This document shows positions 22,597-30,815 of a DNA stretch of 48,649 nucleotides, one piece after another. The notes under the pieces were generated by a model. That model searched no databases. It was not told where the DNA came from and saw nothing but the letters and a program-made list of their open reading frames with translations. The stretch lies in contig CAZIWA010000029.1 of the NCBI GenBank assembly GCA_964542875.1, positions 1 through 48,649 of the forward strand, read 5' to 3'. The stretch is from CAZGOM01 sp964542875 (lineage in GTDB: Bacteria; Planctomycetota; Phycisphaerae; Phycisphaerales; Phycisphaeraceae). The position numbers and the translations under genes were made by a program. How positions within the stretch are numbered: position 1 is the first letter of the stretch; each line of letters opens with the position of its first letter.

Positions 22597-24558
22597 ATGT
22601 CCAACGTGGACGGGCCGCTGAAGCAGTTTGTCAGGGAGCGAAGCAATGATGCGTTCAGGACCTTGATTGAGCGTCATGGTGCGATGGTGTCTGCGACGTG
22701 CCGGCGTGTGCTGGGGGACCAAGCTGAAGTTGAGGATGCTGCGCAAGCGGTGTTCTTGATTTTGGCGAAGAAGGCTGGGGCGGTGGCTGACGAACAATCG
22801 CTGGGGCCATGGCTTCATCGAGTGGCCGTACGGGTGGCTTGTGAGATGAAACGCAAAAAACAGGTCAGGGGGCTGCATGAGCGTCGCGCGTCAGGCGAGC
22901 GAGGCGAAGCGGTGTCATTGGGAGTGAGCGCCGAGGAGGTGGCGCGAGTACGGGCAGCGCTGGATGAAGCGATTGATGCATTGCCGGACAAGCTGAGATT
23001 ACCGGTGGTGCTGTGTCTGGTGGACCAAAAGCCTGTGGCCGAGGCGGCACGGGAGCTTGGTCTGACAGATGGTCAGGTTCGAGGCCGATTGGACCGTGCG
23101 CGTGAAAAGCTTCGTGACGCGCTGACGGGCCGAGGCATCCAGGTTTCTTACACCGTGATGCCCTTGCTGCTCACTGAGGCCCTTTCCGGGGAGCCTCTTC
23201 TTGCGGCGGGGGTCGTGAAGAAATTGCTGGCTGCAGGCGCTTATGTGGCACAGGGGGCCACTGGGCTGGGGGCGGGGGTCTCCAAGAATGTGCTGGGCAT
23301 CGCGGAAGCGGTGACGGCGCAGATGGTGAAGGCGAAGTTCGTGAAGGGGTTATTGATCCTTGGTTTGGTGGGGACGATGGCCGCAGGGGGGACGCTTGGG
23401 GTGGCTTGGGGGGTGGACTCCAAGGGGGCCCAGGTGGTTGTGGTGGGGACACCCAGTACGGGGGCAACGCAGGCGCCGGTGACGACGGCATCAGCGGTGG
23501 CGGTGGGCGGGCAGATGGCCGTGACGCCAAATGCCGGCACGGGGGCGGGGGCGGCCGCGCAGGCGGGGGGTGCGGGGCCGGTCGGTGGTCGAACGCTTCG
23601 GGGCGCTGGGGTGGAGGTGCTGCACTACAAGCCGGTGGCGTTTGAGGAGGGGCCGGAAACGGCTTCAACCCAGACACTGCCGCGCGGCTGGGTGCGGCGG
23701 CCTGCATTTTTGGCTGGGGCGAAAATCTACAGCATGGAGCCGGGGGGTGGGGCTGACTCGGGATACGAACAGGGGGTGACGGTGTTTCGGGCGACATCCG
23801 ACGGGGTGGTGATGATCGCGTGTGCGTATGGATACCAGGGCAACAAATTAGGAGGATGGACCAACGACGTGCGCAGCTCCGCGCAACTGATGAAGGAGGG
23901 GTGGAAGCCGGTGGGGATGGCGGTGAGCCGGATCGGGCGGGAATTTACGATTTTCGCCAAGATGATGAAGGCGGGGGAATCGCAGAGGATCCGGTGTAAT
24001 AAATATGAGCCGCCTTATGTGATTGTGAAGGATGTGGTGGAGATGCCGCGGGAGATGAAGTCTGAGTTTCCAAGCGCGGGGCCGGTGTCGCTGGTGTTTG
24101 GAGACTTGCCGGTTTCATCCGGGCAGACGAGCCAGTGGACGGTGGGACAGGTTTGGGGACTGCAGCCGATTCCGGTGATGCAGAAACCGGTGGTGGGGCA
24201 GATGTGGCCGTCGTGGACGGAAGTGCCGGATGAACTCAAGACCTGCCAGATATTCAGCAAGGAGACCGGTGAGCCGGGCGTGCATCATGGCGGCGCCGCA
24301 GACTTTGTGGTTCAAAAGGATGGCGTGGTGTTTCTGGCCGGACAACTGGACCAGCGGGAAGGGAACCTGGAGGGCGACTGGGATGAGCGCCGATTGACGG
24401 TGAAGAATTTTGAAGAAGCGGGGTGGGCGTTTGTAGGATCCATGCGGGACAACAAAGGGTTGGCGTATGCGATTTTCCGTAAAACGGTGCTGGCGGGTGA
24501 GCAGTACCGGGTGCGGACCAACAAGTACACACCGACGTATGTGATGGTGAAGCCGTGA
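22597..24558 (+). CDS. ECF sigma factor with transmembrane anchor and duplicated C-terminal sensor domain
   Basis: The protein has 653 aa. Residues 1-180 form an ECF sigma factor: region 2 (FRTLIERHGAMVSATCRRVL, then EVEDAAQAVFLILAKK, PWLHRVAVRVA) and region 4 (ALDEAIDALPDKLRLPVVLC, then AARELGLTDGQVRGRLDRAR). A membrane helix follows at about 251-273, and a Gly/Ala-rich linker. The rest is two related modules (about 365-480 and 545-653) sharing EGW/AGW..VG, the F.K...AGE pattern and NKYxPxYVxVK ends. The sigma part would be cytoplasmic and the modules outside, so one chain joins sensor and transcription factor, resembling planctomycete ECFs fused to C-terminal domains. A GAGGAG ribosome site precedes ATG 22597. 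There is no separate anti-sigma gene. Confidence 0.88.
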   Translation: MSNVDGPLKQFVRERSNDAFRTLIERHGAMVSATCRRVLGDQAEVEDAAQAVFLILAKKAGAVADEQSLGPWLHRVAVRVACEMKRKKQVRGLHERRASGERGEAVSLGVSAEEVARVRAALDEAIDALPDKLRLPVVLCLVDQKPVAEAARELGLTDGQVRGRLDRAREKLRDALTGRGIQVSYTVMPLLLTEALSGEPLLAAGVVKKLLAAGAYVAQGATGLGAGVSKNVLGIAEAVTAQMVKAKFVKGLLILGLVGTMAAGGTLGVAWGVDSKGAQVVVVGTPSTGATQAPVTTASAVAVGGQMAVTPNAGTGAGAAAQAGGAGPVGGRTLRGAGVEVLHYKPVAFEEGPETASTQTLPRGWVRRPAFLAGAKIYSMEPGGGADSGYEQGVTVFRATSDGVVMIACAYGYQGNKLGGWTNDVRSSAQLMKEGWKPVGMAVSRIGREFTIFAKMMKAGESQRIRCNKYEPPYVIVKDVVEMPREMKSEFPSAGPVSLVFGDLPVSSGQTSQWTVGQVWGLQPIPVMQKPVVGQMWPSWTEVPDELKTCQIFSKETGEPGVHHGGAADFVVQKDGVVFLAGQLDQREGNLEGDWDERRLTVKNFEEAGWAFVGSMRDNKGLAYAIFRKTVLAGEQYRVRTNKYTPTYVMVKP

Positions 24559-24583
24559 GGGTTTATGGGCGAAGCCGGTCTGG

Positions 24584-25351
24584 TCAGGGGAGGGTTTTGA
24601 GGCGCAGTCGGACCAGAAGATCGCTTAGGGCGCCGGCGCATGCGGCGCTGGGTGCGAGGGGGAGGTGGGAGGATTCGCTACGCGTTCTCAGGAGTGCATC
24701 GAGCCGGTTTTTCTCGGATTCGTGGAAGGCCAGATCGGATTGCTTGAGCGTGCCTTTCTCCGGGCCGGCGAGCTTCAGGGCGATGAGGTCATCGATGAAG
24801 GGGAGCCGGTATTTTTTGTTGAGATCTACAAGGTTGGCCTGAACTTCGCCGGTTTCCATGATGTGGATGCCGGTGAGGTAGACCCGGTAGATGTAGAGGA
24901 GGGGTTTGACGCGTGGGGCGGTTTCCTTGGAGAAGAGCCGCCACTGTGTCTGGGCGAAGCCGAGGTAGTGGTAAGCCAGTGCGCTGGTGACGCACCCGGC
25001 GGCGATGGATTTGAGCTCGTCATGCTCCGGGGTGGTGTGGACCACGAGCGGGGAATAGAGCTGCTCCAGCATGTTGCCGGATTTTTTCAAGAGCAGGTCG
25101 AAGTACATGGCCAGGTCGTGGGTGACAAGGTCCAGTTCAAATCCGGGCTCGTTGCGCATGAGCTCAAGGGTGTCGTAAGCGTGAGTGAGGGCCAGCACTT
25201 CACGGGCAGGGAGGATGTGGGCGCCTCGCAGGTCAAAGTCAGAGTCGGGCGAGGGAAAGCCATAGAGGTGCGCGCCAGAGACGGTGGCAAAGAGAAGCGG
25301 ATACCGGCTGGCGGAGGCGGCGTCTTTGAGTTTTTGCATCGGCAGATACAT
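24584..25351 (-). CDS. Predicted nucleotidyltransferase (COG3541-like), copy A
   Basis: This 255-aa polymerase-beta-type nucleotidyltransferase has an N-terminal VSGAHLYGFPSPDSDFDLRG block (Gly-Ser-like motif followed by the D-x-D metal site), then LDLVTHDLAMYFDLLLK, NMLEQLYSPLVV and YHYLGFAQTQWRLF. The last blocks recur in the neighbouring 302-aa protein (ETLYSPLVEH, YVGYTQSQFRKM), so the two are paralogues. COG3541 members are often found in pairs and have been linked to RNA repair pathways by comparative genomics; no enzyme activity is shown here. It converges with the sigma factor gene (25 bp gap). Confidence 0.82.
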   Translation of the reverse strand: MYLPMQKLKDAASASRYPLLFATVSGAHLYGFPSPDSDFDLRGAHILPAREVLALTHAYDTLELMRNEPGFELDLVTHDLAMYFDLLLKKSGNMLEQLYSPLVVHTTPEHDELKSIAAGCVTSALAYHYLGFAQTQWRLFSKETAPRVKPLLYIYRVYLTGIHIMETGEVQANLVDLNKKYRLPFIDDLIALKLAGPEKGTLKQSDLAFHESEKNRLDALLRTRSESSHLPLAPSAACAGALSDLLVRLRLKTLP

Positions 25352-25569
25352 GAGCAGATTCCCGGGAAGTTTTTTGGGGTGGGGATTATGACAAGGTTTG
25401 GGGTGAAAGGGAAGGGATTTTTGGGCGATGGATTGGGGCGCCGGAGAAAAATTGTTCCGGCTTGCAAGTGACGCTGGCTTGGTGATTCGTGTGCGAGTGG
25501 GTCTGGCGGACGGCGTGGTGCGCCTCGAAGACTCGGCCGTGTCCTACACGAGAGGTGGAGGTTTGTGAG

Positions 25570-26478
25570 TCAGGTCATGGCTCGGCGGGCTTGGATGAGG
25601 AGGAGGTTGGCTTTGTCGTAGTCGGGGCGTGGGGGGAGGGAGGTGTGGGTGAATTCGTGTTCGAATTCCCGCTGAAGGGAGAGGCGGAGTTTATCGACGT
25701 CGGGCCAGGGAATTTCCTGGCGCTTGATGGCCAGGAGCTGGTCGCGGTGGGCGGAGGCGTCGAGTTGAACGGTGCGGTGTTTGAGGATGCCGATGCCGAG
25801 CATGAGGAGCCGGATGAGGTGCATGGCGTGTTTCCAGCGGATCCCGCCTTGGTTGCGCATGTCCTGCTCCATTTTGCGGAACTGGGACTGGGTGTAGCCG
25901 ACGTAGGTTTGGTAAGCGAGCTGGGAGAGGAAGGCGTCGCGCGCGGCCAGGAGCGGGCGAGCGAGGTCGGAGGTGTGTTCCACCAGCGGGCTGTAAAGCG
26001 TTTCGTAAGCGCCGGGGTTGGCCTTCAGGGCGAGCTGGATGAACTTGCCGAATTCCCAGTAGACCTCCTGGGTGGCGTGGTTTTCCAGTTGCTCGGGAAC
26101 GCCTGCAAGGGACCAGTGGAGATCGGCGGGGGGAAGGTAGATGCCGCGATGGTCGGTGTCGGAGGAGTCGGTGTCCAGGCCGTAAGCGCGCGAGCCGATC
26201 ACGCATTTATGGATGACGTGGTCGTAAAGGTTGTATTCCTTCATCGGGTTGATGGTGTGGCCTTCAGGGGAATGGAATTCCGTGAGGACGGAGAATTGCG
26301 CACGCGTGAGGGTGATCTCCTCCCCGGTCACGAGCGTGACCCGGTAGCCGTGCGTGGGGTCCAGCGGGCAGCGGACGAGCCGGCCCACCAGGCCCGGGGG
26401 GCGCGGGTTTTCTTTGGAGCCAAGGGGCACGCGGGTGACGATGGCGGTGCCTTCGGGAAGGATGGGAGGGAGGTTCAT
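25570..26478 (-). CDS. Predicted nucleotidyltransferase (COG3541-like), copy B, with N-terminal extra domain
   Basis: The protein has 302 aa. Residues 1-78 (GTAIVTRVPLGS, GLVGRLVRCP, YRVTLVTGEEITLTRAQ) look like a small all-beta, SH3-like domain; residues from 79 form the nucleotidyltransferase (KCVIGSRAYGLDTDSSDTDH, then RGIYLPP), followed by EVYWEFGKFIQLALKANP and RWKHAMHLIRLLMLGI. The GSRAYG and D-x-D-like SDTDHRG blocks are the family's catalytic signature. The start at ATG 26478 includes the extra domain; the open frame goes on to 26814 but that part is antisense to the permease gene. Just upstream is a short tandem-like repeat of GGACACG units. Copy A, 218 bp downstream, is its paralogue. 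Confidence 0.82.
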   Translation of the reverse strand: MNLPPILPEGTAIVTRVPLGSKENPRPPGLVGRLVRCPLDPTHGYRVTLVTGEEITLTRAQFSVLTEFHSPEGHTINPMKEYNLYDHVIHKCVIGSRAYGLDTDSSDTDHRGIYLPPADLHWSLAGVPEQLENHATQEVYWEFGKFIQLALKANPGAYETLYSPLVEHTSDLARPLLAARDAFLSQLAYQTYVGYTQSQFRKMEQDMRNQGGIRWKHAMHLIRLLMLGIGILKHRTVQLDASAHRDQLLAIKRQEIPWPDVDKLRLSLQREFEHEFTHTSLPPRPDYDKANLLLIQARRAMT

Positions 26479-26560
26479 GTCTTGCGTCCTGTGTCCCGTG
26501 TCCCGCGTCCTGAGTTTGGGAGGCTGGGTGGAGCGGATTGTAATTGGGAGCGCAACGGGA

Positions 26561-26602
26561 AGGGGACAGGCCTCCTCTCTAAAGAAAGGAGGCCTGTCCC
26601 CT
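26561..26602. repeat. Perfect 16-bp inverted repeat (REP-like or hairpin)
   Basis: The arms 26561-26576 and 26587-26602 (AGGGGACAGGCCTCCT and its complement) close a 10-nt loop. It lies between the stop of the permease gene at 26627 and the start of the nucleotidyltransferase at 26478, so it could end transcription of the ABC operon, but no T tract follows on the minus strand. GGGGACAGG palindromes recur in many genomes as REP elements; that resemblance is from memory. Confidence 0.6.
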
Positions 26603-26626
26603 AAGTGAGGCGTGGGCTTGGGGGTT

Positions 26627-28630
26627 TTAAGTGAGCGGAGCGAAGACTTCAGTGCCGTTTGGGGCGGGGGGTGTGAAGGGGGCGTGGCAGGCAGGGCAGA
26701 GCGGGCTTGAGAGCGGGCGGGGTTTTGAACAGGCGGGGCAGGGCTGGCGTTGAGGTTTTTGCCAGAGCGCGAGCATGAGAAGAATTCCGGGAATGCCCAG
26801 GACTGCGCCTCCAATGGCCCAGAAGATGCGGCTGGGTTTGGATGATCGATGCTTGATCGTCAGCAGCAGGCAGGTGACCAAACCGATGAGGGCGGAGAGG
26901 GCGGTCCAAGGGAGGGGGCCGGCAAAAAGATTGCCAGGGGTGCGGTGGGCGTAAGCTGCGATGCTGCCCAGCGGGCCCATGGCGACGCCGGTGAGGGCAT
27001 TTTTGAGCGTGGGGGTGGGAGGGATGTAGGGCGGGAGCGGGGGAAGGGCCTGGGGGGGCGAGGCAATGCTGGTTTTGAGGTCGACACGGATAAGGTAGCT
27101 GGGGCGTTCATAGGCGTCAGTTGAAGGGACGACGCTGAAGATGAGCTGGTCGCCCAGACGGTGAAGCTCAAGAAAACTGATGGGGACGGGAGGGAGGGTA
27201 AAAGGCGTTTGAAAAGTAAGCTTGCGGTCGGAATTGAACAGAAGGAGCCTACGGTCGGTGATGACAAGGAGCGATTGGGGTGAGTTGCTTGAACCGGTGG
27301 GGTTGTCGCTGCCGTTTTCGCCTGTGATGAGGATGGATTCGCCGGGATCGCAGAGGAAAGTTGGGGCATCAGCGCTGGGCGCGTCGAAGTCCATGAGATA
27401 GACGCCGGAGGTGAAGGCGACATAGTTGAAGGCGGTGTTATTGATATAGGCGTGGACGGCGAGGAGCCTGCCGGGAAAGCCGGGTGTTGGCGTGCCGCCT
27501 GGCTTTGAGAAACCGGCAGGGCCAAAGTGGCCCAAAGGGTGCTTGGGTGGACGCGGGGCATAGCCCTGGATGACTCGGGTATCGGGGAGGTAGAACCATG
27601 CTTCATTGGCGATGGCGTCGAACCGGTAGAAGTAACGGGCAGAGTTGCTGTAACTGACTTGAGTGCCGTAAATCAGAGGGTCTTTTGAAAAGCCGGCGCC
27701 GCGATCGAGAAAGTGCCGGGTGTATTCTTCGGGGTAGCGGCGCTCATCCCACTGGGCGATGGTTTTGCCGGTGAGATCTTTGAGGGTGACTTGGCCGGAA
27801 TACAGGATGTAGTGAAGGGGCTCTCCCTGATGAGTGAGGTAATAGGCGTGGTAAGCGGGGTATGGGGGGCCCGGAGGAAATGCGGGGAGTGAATCCAGGG
27901 TGAAGGTAAGGATGCCCCAGAGGCCGGTGAGCAGAGTCAGGGAATAGAGAAGTCGAGAAGCACCGGACCAGAAGGGGCGCGAAGGTGTGACGACACCGGT
28001 GATGAAGACGTGCTGCGCGCAGAGGATGGACAGGGCGAAAAAAGGAAGCCAGATGAGGACGGCGTGACGGAATTCAAAGGCGTACATGCCGACGAGGCCG
28101 GCGCAGAAAAGCCCCAGACCCAGAGGAAGCAATCGGGCGACTTGCCAGGTGGACTGACTGAGGCCCAGGGTGAAGGCGGCGGGCAGGAAGACTGCGCCAA
28201 CGAGGATGCCGGCCAACCCGGGGAGCGCCATGGCCCATTGGAAAGGAAAGGCGTAGTTTTCCGGTTTGCTGACCCAGATGGTGACCAGCATGTGAGGGAC
28301 AAGGGTGGCCAGCAAGTAGAGAACAAATGCGCCGGTGAGCTTGCCCCAAAAGAGTTTCAGAGGAGAGACGGGCTTGTGAATGAGAAACGCCCAATGGTCT
28401 CCCTTGGATTCAAAGACGGTGGCCAGAAGGCCCAGCACGCCAGCGACGAGGGGGAAGCCGAAGGTGGTGACGAGGTTGAAGGTTCGGCCAAAAACAGAAA
28501 CCTGGTAGGAGAAGGTGGAGTAGGCGCGCATCCCATAGGCCATGGCGGCCAGAACGATGACCGCCAGCAGGAGTGTCCAGCGGAAGTGTTCTCGGATTTC
28601 TTTGCTCACCAGGGTAAGGAAGATTTTCAT
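26627..28630 (-). CDS. ABC-2 permease-like protein with large soluble domain and C-terminal zinc ribbon (paralogue 3)
   Basis: The protein has 667 aa and is last of three tandem paralogues. The N-terminal 250 residues hold about seven membrane helices and an ABC-2-type coupling stretch (ESKGDHWAFLIHKPVSP near 76-92). Residues 250-575 form a soluble domain, probably outside the cell, with repeated beta-rich GVYLMDFD, ESILITG and LLVITDRRLLLFNSD segments suggesting a propeller. Two more helices follow, then a short zinc ribbon (CPAC ... CPACHAPF) and the tail GTEVFAPLT. The start is ATG 28630 because all three paralogues begin with M.IF.TL..KE; the open frame to 28687 adds 19 unrelated residues. 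The cargo or function is unknown. Confidence 0.75.
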   Translation of the reverse strand: MKIFLTLVSKEIREHFRWTLLLAVIVLAAMAYGMRAYSTFSYQVSVFGRTFNLVTTFGFPLVAGVLGLLATVFESKGDHWAFLIHKPVSPLKLFWGKLTGAFVLYLLATLVPHMLVTIWVSKPENYAFPFQWAMALPGLAGILVGAVFLPAAFTLGLSQSTWQVARLLPLGLGLFCAGLVGMYAFEFRHAVLIWLPFFALSILCAQHVFITGVVTPSRPFWSGASRLLYSLTLLTGLWGILTFTLDSLPAFPPGPPYPAYHAYYLTHQGEPLHYILYSGQVTLKDLTGKTIAQWDERRYPEEYTRHFLDRGAGFSKDPLIYGTQVSYSNSARYFYRFDAIANEAWFYLPDTRVIQGYAPRPPKHPLGHFGPAGFSKPGGTPTPGFPGRLLAVHAYINNTAFNYVAFTSGVYLMDFDAPSADAPTFLCDPGESILITGENGSDNPTGSSNSPQSLLVITDRRLLLFNSDRKLTFQTPFTLPPVPISFLELHRLGDQLIFSVVPSTDAYERPSYLIRVDLKTSIASPPQALPPLPPYIPPTPTLKNALTGVAMGPLGSIAAYAHRTPGNLFAGPLPWTALSALIGLVTCLLLTIKHRSSKPSRIFWAIGGAVLGIPGILLMLALWQKPQRQPCPACSKPRPLSSPLCPACHAPFTPPAPNGTEVFAPLT

Positions 28631-28664
28631 GGTGTGGCTCCGGAAGGCAGGGATGACGAAGCGG

Positions 28665-30719
28665 TTAGATGAGGGGTGCCATGACATCGCCGCCTGTGGA
28701 GGCGGGAGGTGCGAAGGGGGCTTTGCATCGTGGGCAGAGGAGTTGGTTTACGGGGCGCTTGCGGGAGCAGGAGGGACAGGATTCAAGCCCTTGCCATGGG
28801 AGGATGAGGGACATGAGGAGGAAGCTTGGAAGGCCTAGAAGCGCGCCTGAAACCAGCCAGAGAAGAAGCCGGGCTGGGGAAAGACGGCGAACAAGGCCCA
28901 GGAGAAGGCAGGCGATTGCGCCGATGATGCCCGAGGCGTAAATCCACGGATAGCCGGTTTTATGAAGATGGATGTCGGGTATTTGGTTTATATCAGGATC
29001 AATCGTTCCGGGCACCAGGGACAAGGCTGCGACACCCGCTGGGCCCAGGCCCAAGGCGAGGGTGGCGGAAGGAATGTGGGGCACGTCGTATTCCGGGGAG
29101 GGGAGTATGGGCAGATCAAGGGACTTGGTGATCCGGTGGGTTTTAAGGTCCATCTCAACAACCGTGGCGGGGCCCAGAAAAAGCTCCGGGCGAGATGAAG
29201 CGTGGAGTATGAGGGTGTCGCCAAACAGGAGGAGACGCATCCTTGCATGTGATTGGCTGAAGTAAGGCGGAATGGGCAATTCAGAGGCGACAGCTTGGGT
29301 GGTACTGTCGATGAAAACCAGGCGTTTGGGGGTCATGAGGATGTATTGGGGGGCTTTTCGTTCGGAGTTATTGATCCGATAGCCATCGCTGTAGCTGAGG
29401 ATGGTTTCGCCGGGCTGGGGGAGAAAGACGGTTTTGTAGGGTTTGTGTTTGGCGAGGTCAACGAGGAAGACGCCGTTACTGGCGATGACCCGTGTGAAAG
29501 GAGTATTGAGCTGGGTGTTTTGGATCAGGCGAAGCTGGGCAGGGGGTGTGCCGGGAGGGAGGCTGGGAGCGTCGGGGTGGGGGAAGGTGTTGGGGTCGAG
29601 TGTGGCGACATGGCGGTTGGTGGCGGCATCGAAACCTTGAATGAGGCCTGAATCGGGGAGATAAAACCACCAGCATCCGCTTGAGCTGCCGGGGTTCAGG
29701 TGCAGGAGGTAGCGGCGCTCGGCGGTGTAGGGAGCGGCGGGGCCGCGGTCGGGGAGGGAGAACAGGTTGTCGGTCTGGAAACCGGCCACGAGCGGAGGGT
29801 AGTGTTTGTCGAACTCTTCAGAGGTGACTTCCCCAGGGTAGTCAGGCAGAGGCCGGCCAGAGAGGTCGGTGGCGGTGCGCTTGCGGTTTTGCGTGTTGAG
29901 GAGGAGGACGCGGGCCTGATTGTCGATGAAATAGAGGGCGTAGTTGTTGTGGGTGTAGCCGTAGGATTCCAAGGCGATGATCTGGGTGCACCATGCGGCG
30001 GCGGCGGCCAGAACCCAGAGGCCCGCAAGCAGGGAGATGACCATCGCGCCCTGACTGATTGTTTTAAGGAAGCCTTTGACGCCTGAGGAGACGCCGGTGA
30101 CGAAGGCGTGGTAGGCGGTGAGCGCAGTGAGGAGAAAGAAAAAAACGCAGCAGAGCACGGCGTGGTGGAACTCAAACGCGCTCTGGGAGTAATAGGTGCA
30201 TAGGAGCGCGGGGCCAAGGGGAAGGATCCGAGGGAGGTATCGGTGTGCGTTGCGCAGGGAGATGGACATGGCTGCGGGAAGGTAGACGGCGCCGGCAAGA
30301 ATGGCGGCTAGCCCGGGGAGAGCCATGGCCCAGGTAAAAGGCTTGTAGAAATGGCTGGGGAGGCAAGCCATGGCGATCAGATAAGGCGTAAGCGTGACGA
30401 GGAAATAGAGCGCCAGGGAAGTGGAGAGTTTTGCGAGAAACAAACGGCTGGGCGCAATGGGCCGATGGACGAGGAAGGCCCAGCGGTCTCCTTTGGATTC
30501 AAGAATGGTGGCCAGGAAACCAAGCGTGAAGGCGATGAGGGGGAAGCCGAAGGTAGTGATCAAGTCAAGGGTGGGGCCAAAGACGGTATCGTCCCCGCGC
30601 CACGAGGTGGGGCGCTGGAAACTGAAGGACAAAACAGCTATCAGCAGGACGCCCATCAAGAGCGCCCATTTGAGGAGCTCGTGGGTTTCTTTGCGCAGGA
30701 GGGTGAGGAAGGGGTTCAT
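28665..30719 (-). CDS. ABC-2 permease-like protein with large soluble domain and C-terminal zinc ribbon (paralogue 2)
   Basis: The protein has 684 aa, with the same plan as its neighbours: N-terminal NPFLTLLRKETHELLKWALL, about seven membrane helices with ESKGDRWAFLVHRPIAP, a soluble region from about 265 to 600 (GVFLVDLAKH, ETILSYSDGYRI, ILMTPKRLVFIDS), two membrane helices, a zinc ribbon (CPSC ... CPRCKAPF) and the tail GGDVMAPLI. Conservation of the ESKG(D)(R/H)WAFL(V/I)H(R/K)P block across all three suggests each contacts the shared ATPase. The intergenic gap to the next gene is about 35 bp. Confidence 0.75.
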   Translation of the reverse strand: MNPFLTLLRKETHELLKWALLMGVLLIAVLSFSFQRPTSWRGDDTVFGPTLDLITTFGFPLIAFTLGFLATILESKGDRWAFLVHRPIAPSRLFLAKLSTSLALYFLVTLTPYLIAMACLPSHFYKPFTWAMALPGLAAILAGAVYLPAAMSISLRNAHRYLPRILPLGPALLCTYYSQSAFEFHHAVLCCVFFFLLTALTAYHAFVTGVSSGVKGFLKTISQGAMVISLLAGLWVLAAAAAWCTQIIALESYGYTHNNYALYFIDNQARVLLLNTQNRKRTATDLSGRPLPDYPGEVTSEEFDKHYPPLVAGFQTDNLFSLPDRGPAAPYTAERRYLLHLNPGSSSGCWWFYLPDSGLIQGFDAATNRHVATLDPNTFPHPDAPSLPPGTPPAQLRLIQNTQLNTPFTRVIASNGVFLVDLAKHKPYKTVFLPQPGETILSYSDGYRINNSERKAPQYILMTPKRLVFIDSTTQAVASELPIPPYFSQSHARMRLLLFGDTLILHASSRPELFLGPATVVEMDLKTHRITKSLDLPILPSPEYDVPHIPSATLALGLGPAGVAALSLVPGTIDPDINQIPDIHLHKTGYPWIYASGIIGAIACLLLGLVRRLSPARLLLWLVSGALLGLPSFLLMSLILPWQGLESCPSCSRKRPVNQLLCPRCKAPFAPPASTGGDVMAPLI

Positions 30720-30815
30720 GGCTTTTGGCTCCCCGGTGGGAAAGGGCGGGTGACGCGGGTGGGCGGTGGCTGCGGCAGGGCCCCCCGGAAGGGCTCTGCC
30801 GCAACGGAGTGGAGG

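Noticed and set aside
26475..26515. Tandem GGACACG-like units before nucleotidyltransferase copy B as a regulatory array
   Set aside because: The units are short and degenerate, and there is no sign of function beyond simple sequence repetition.
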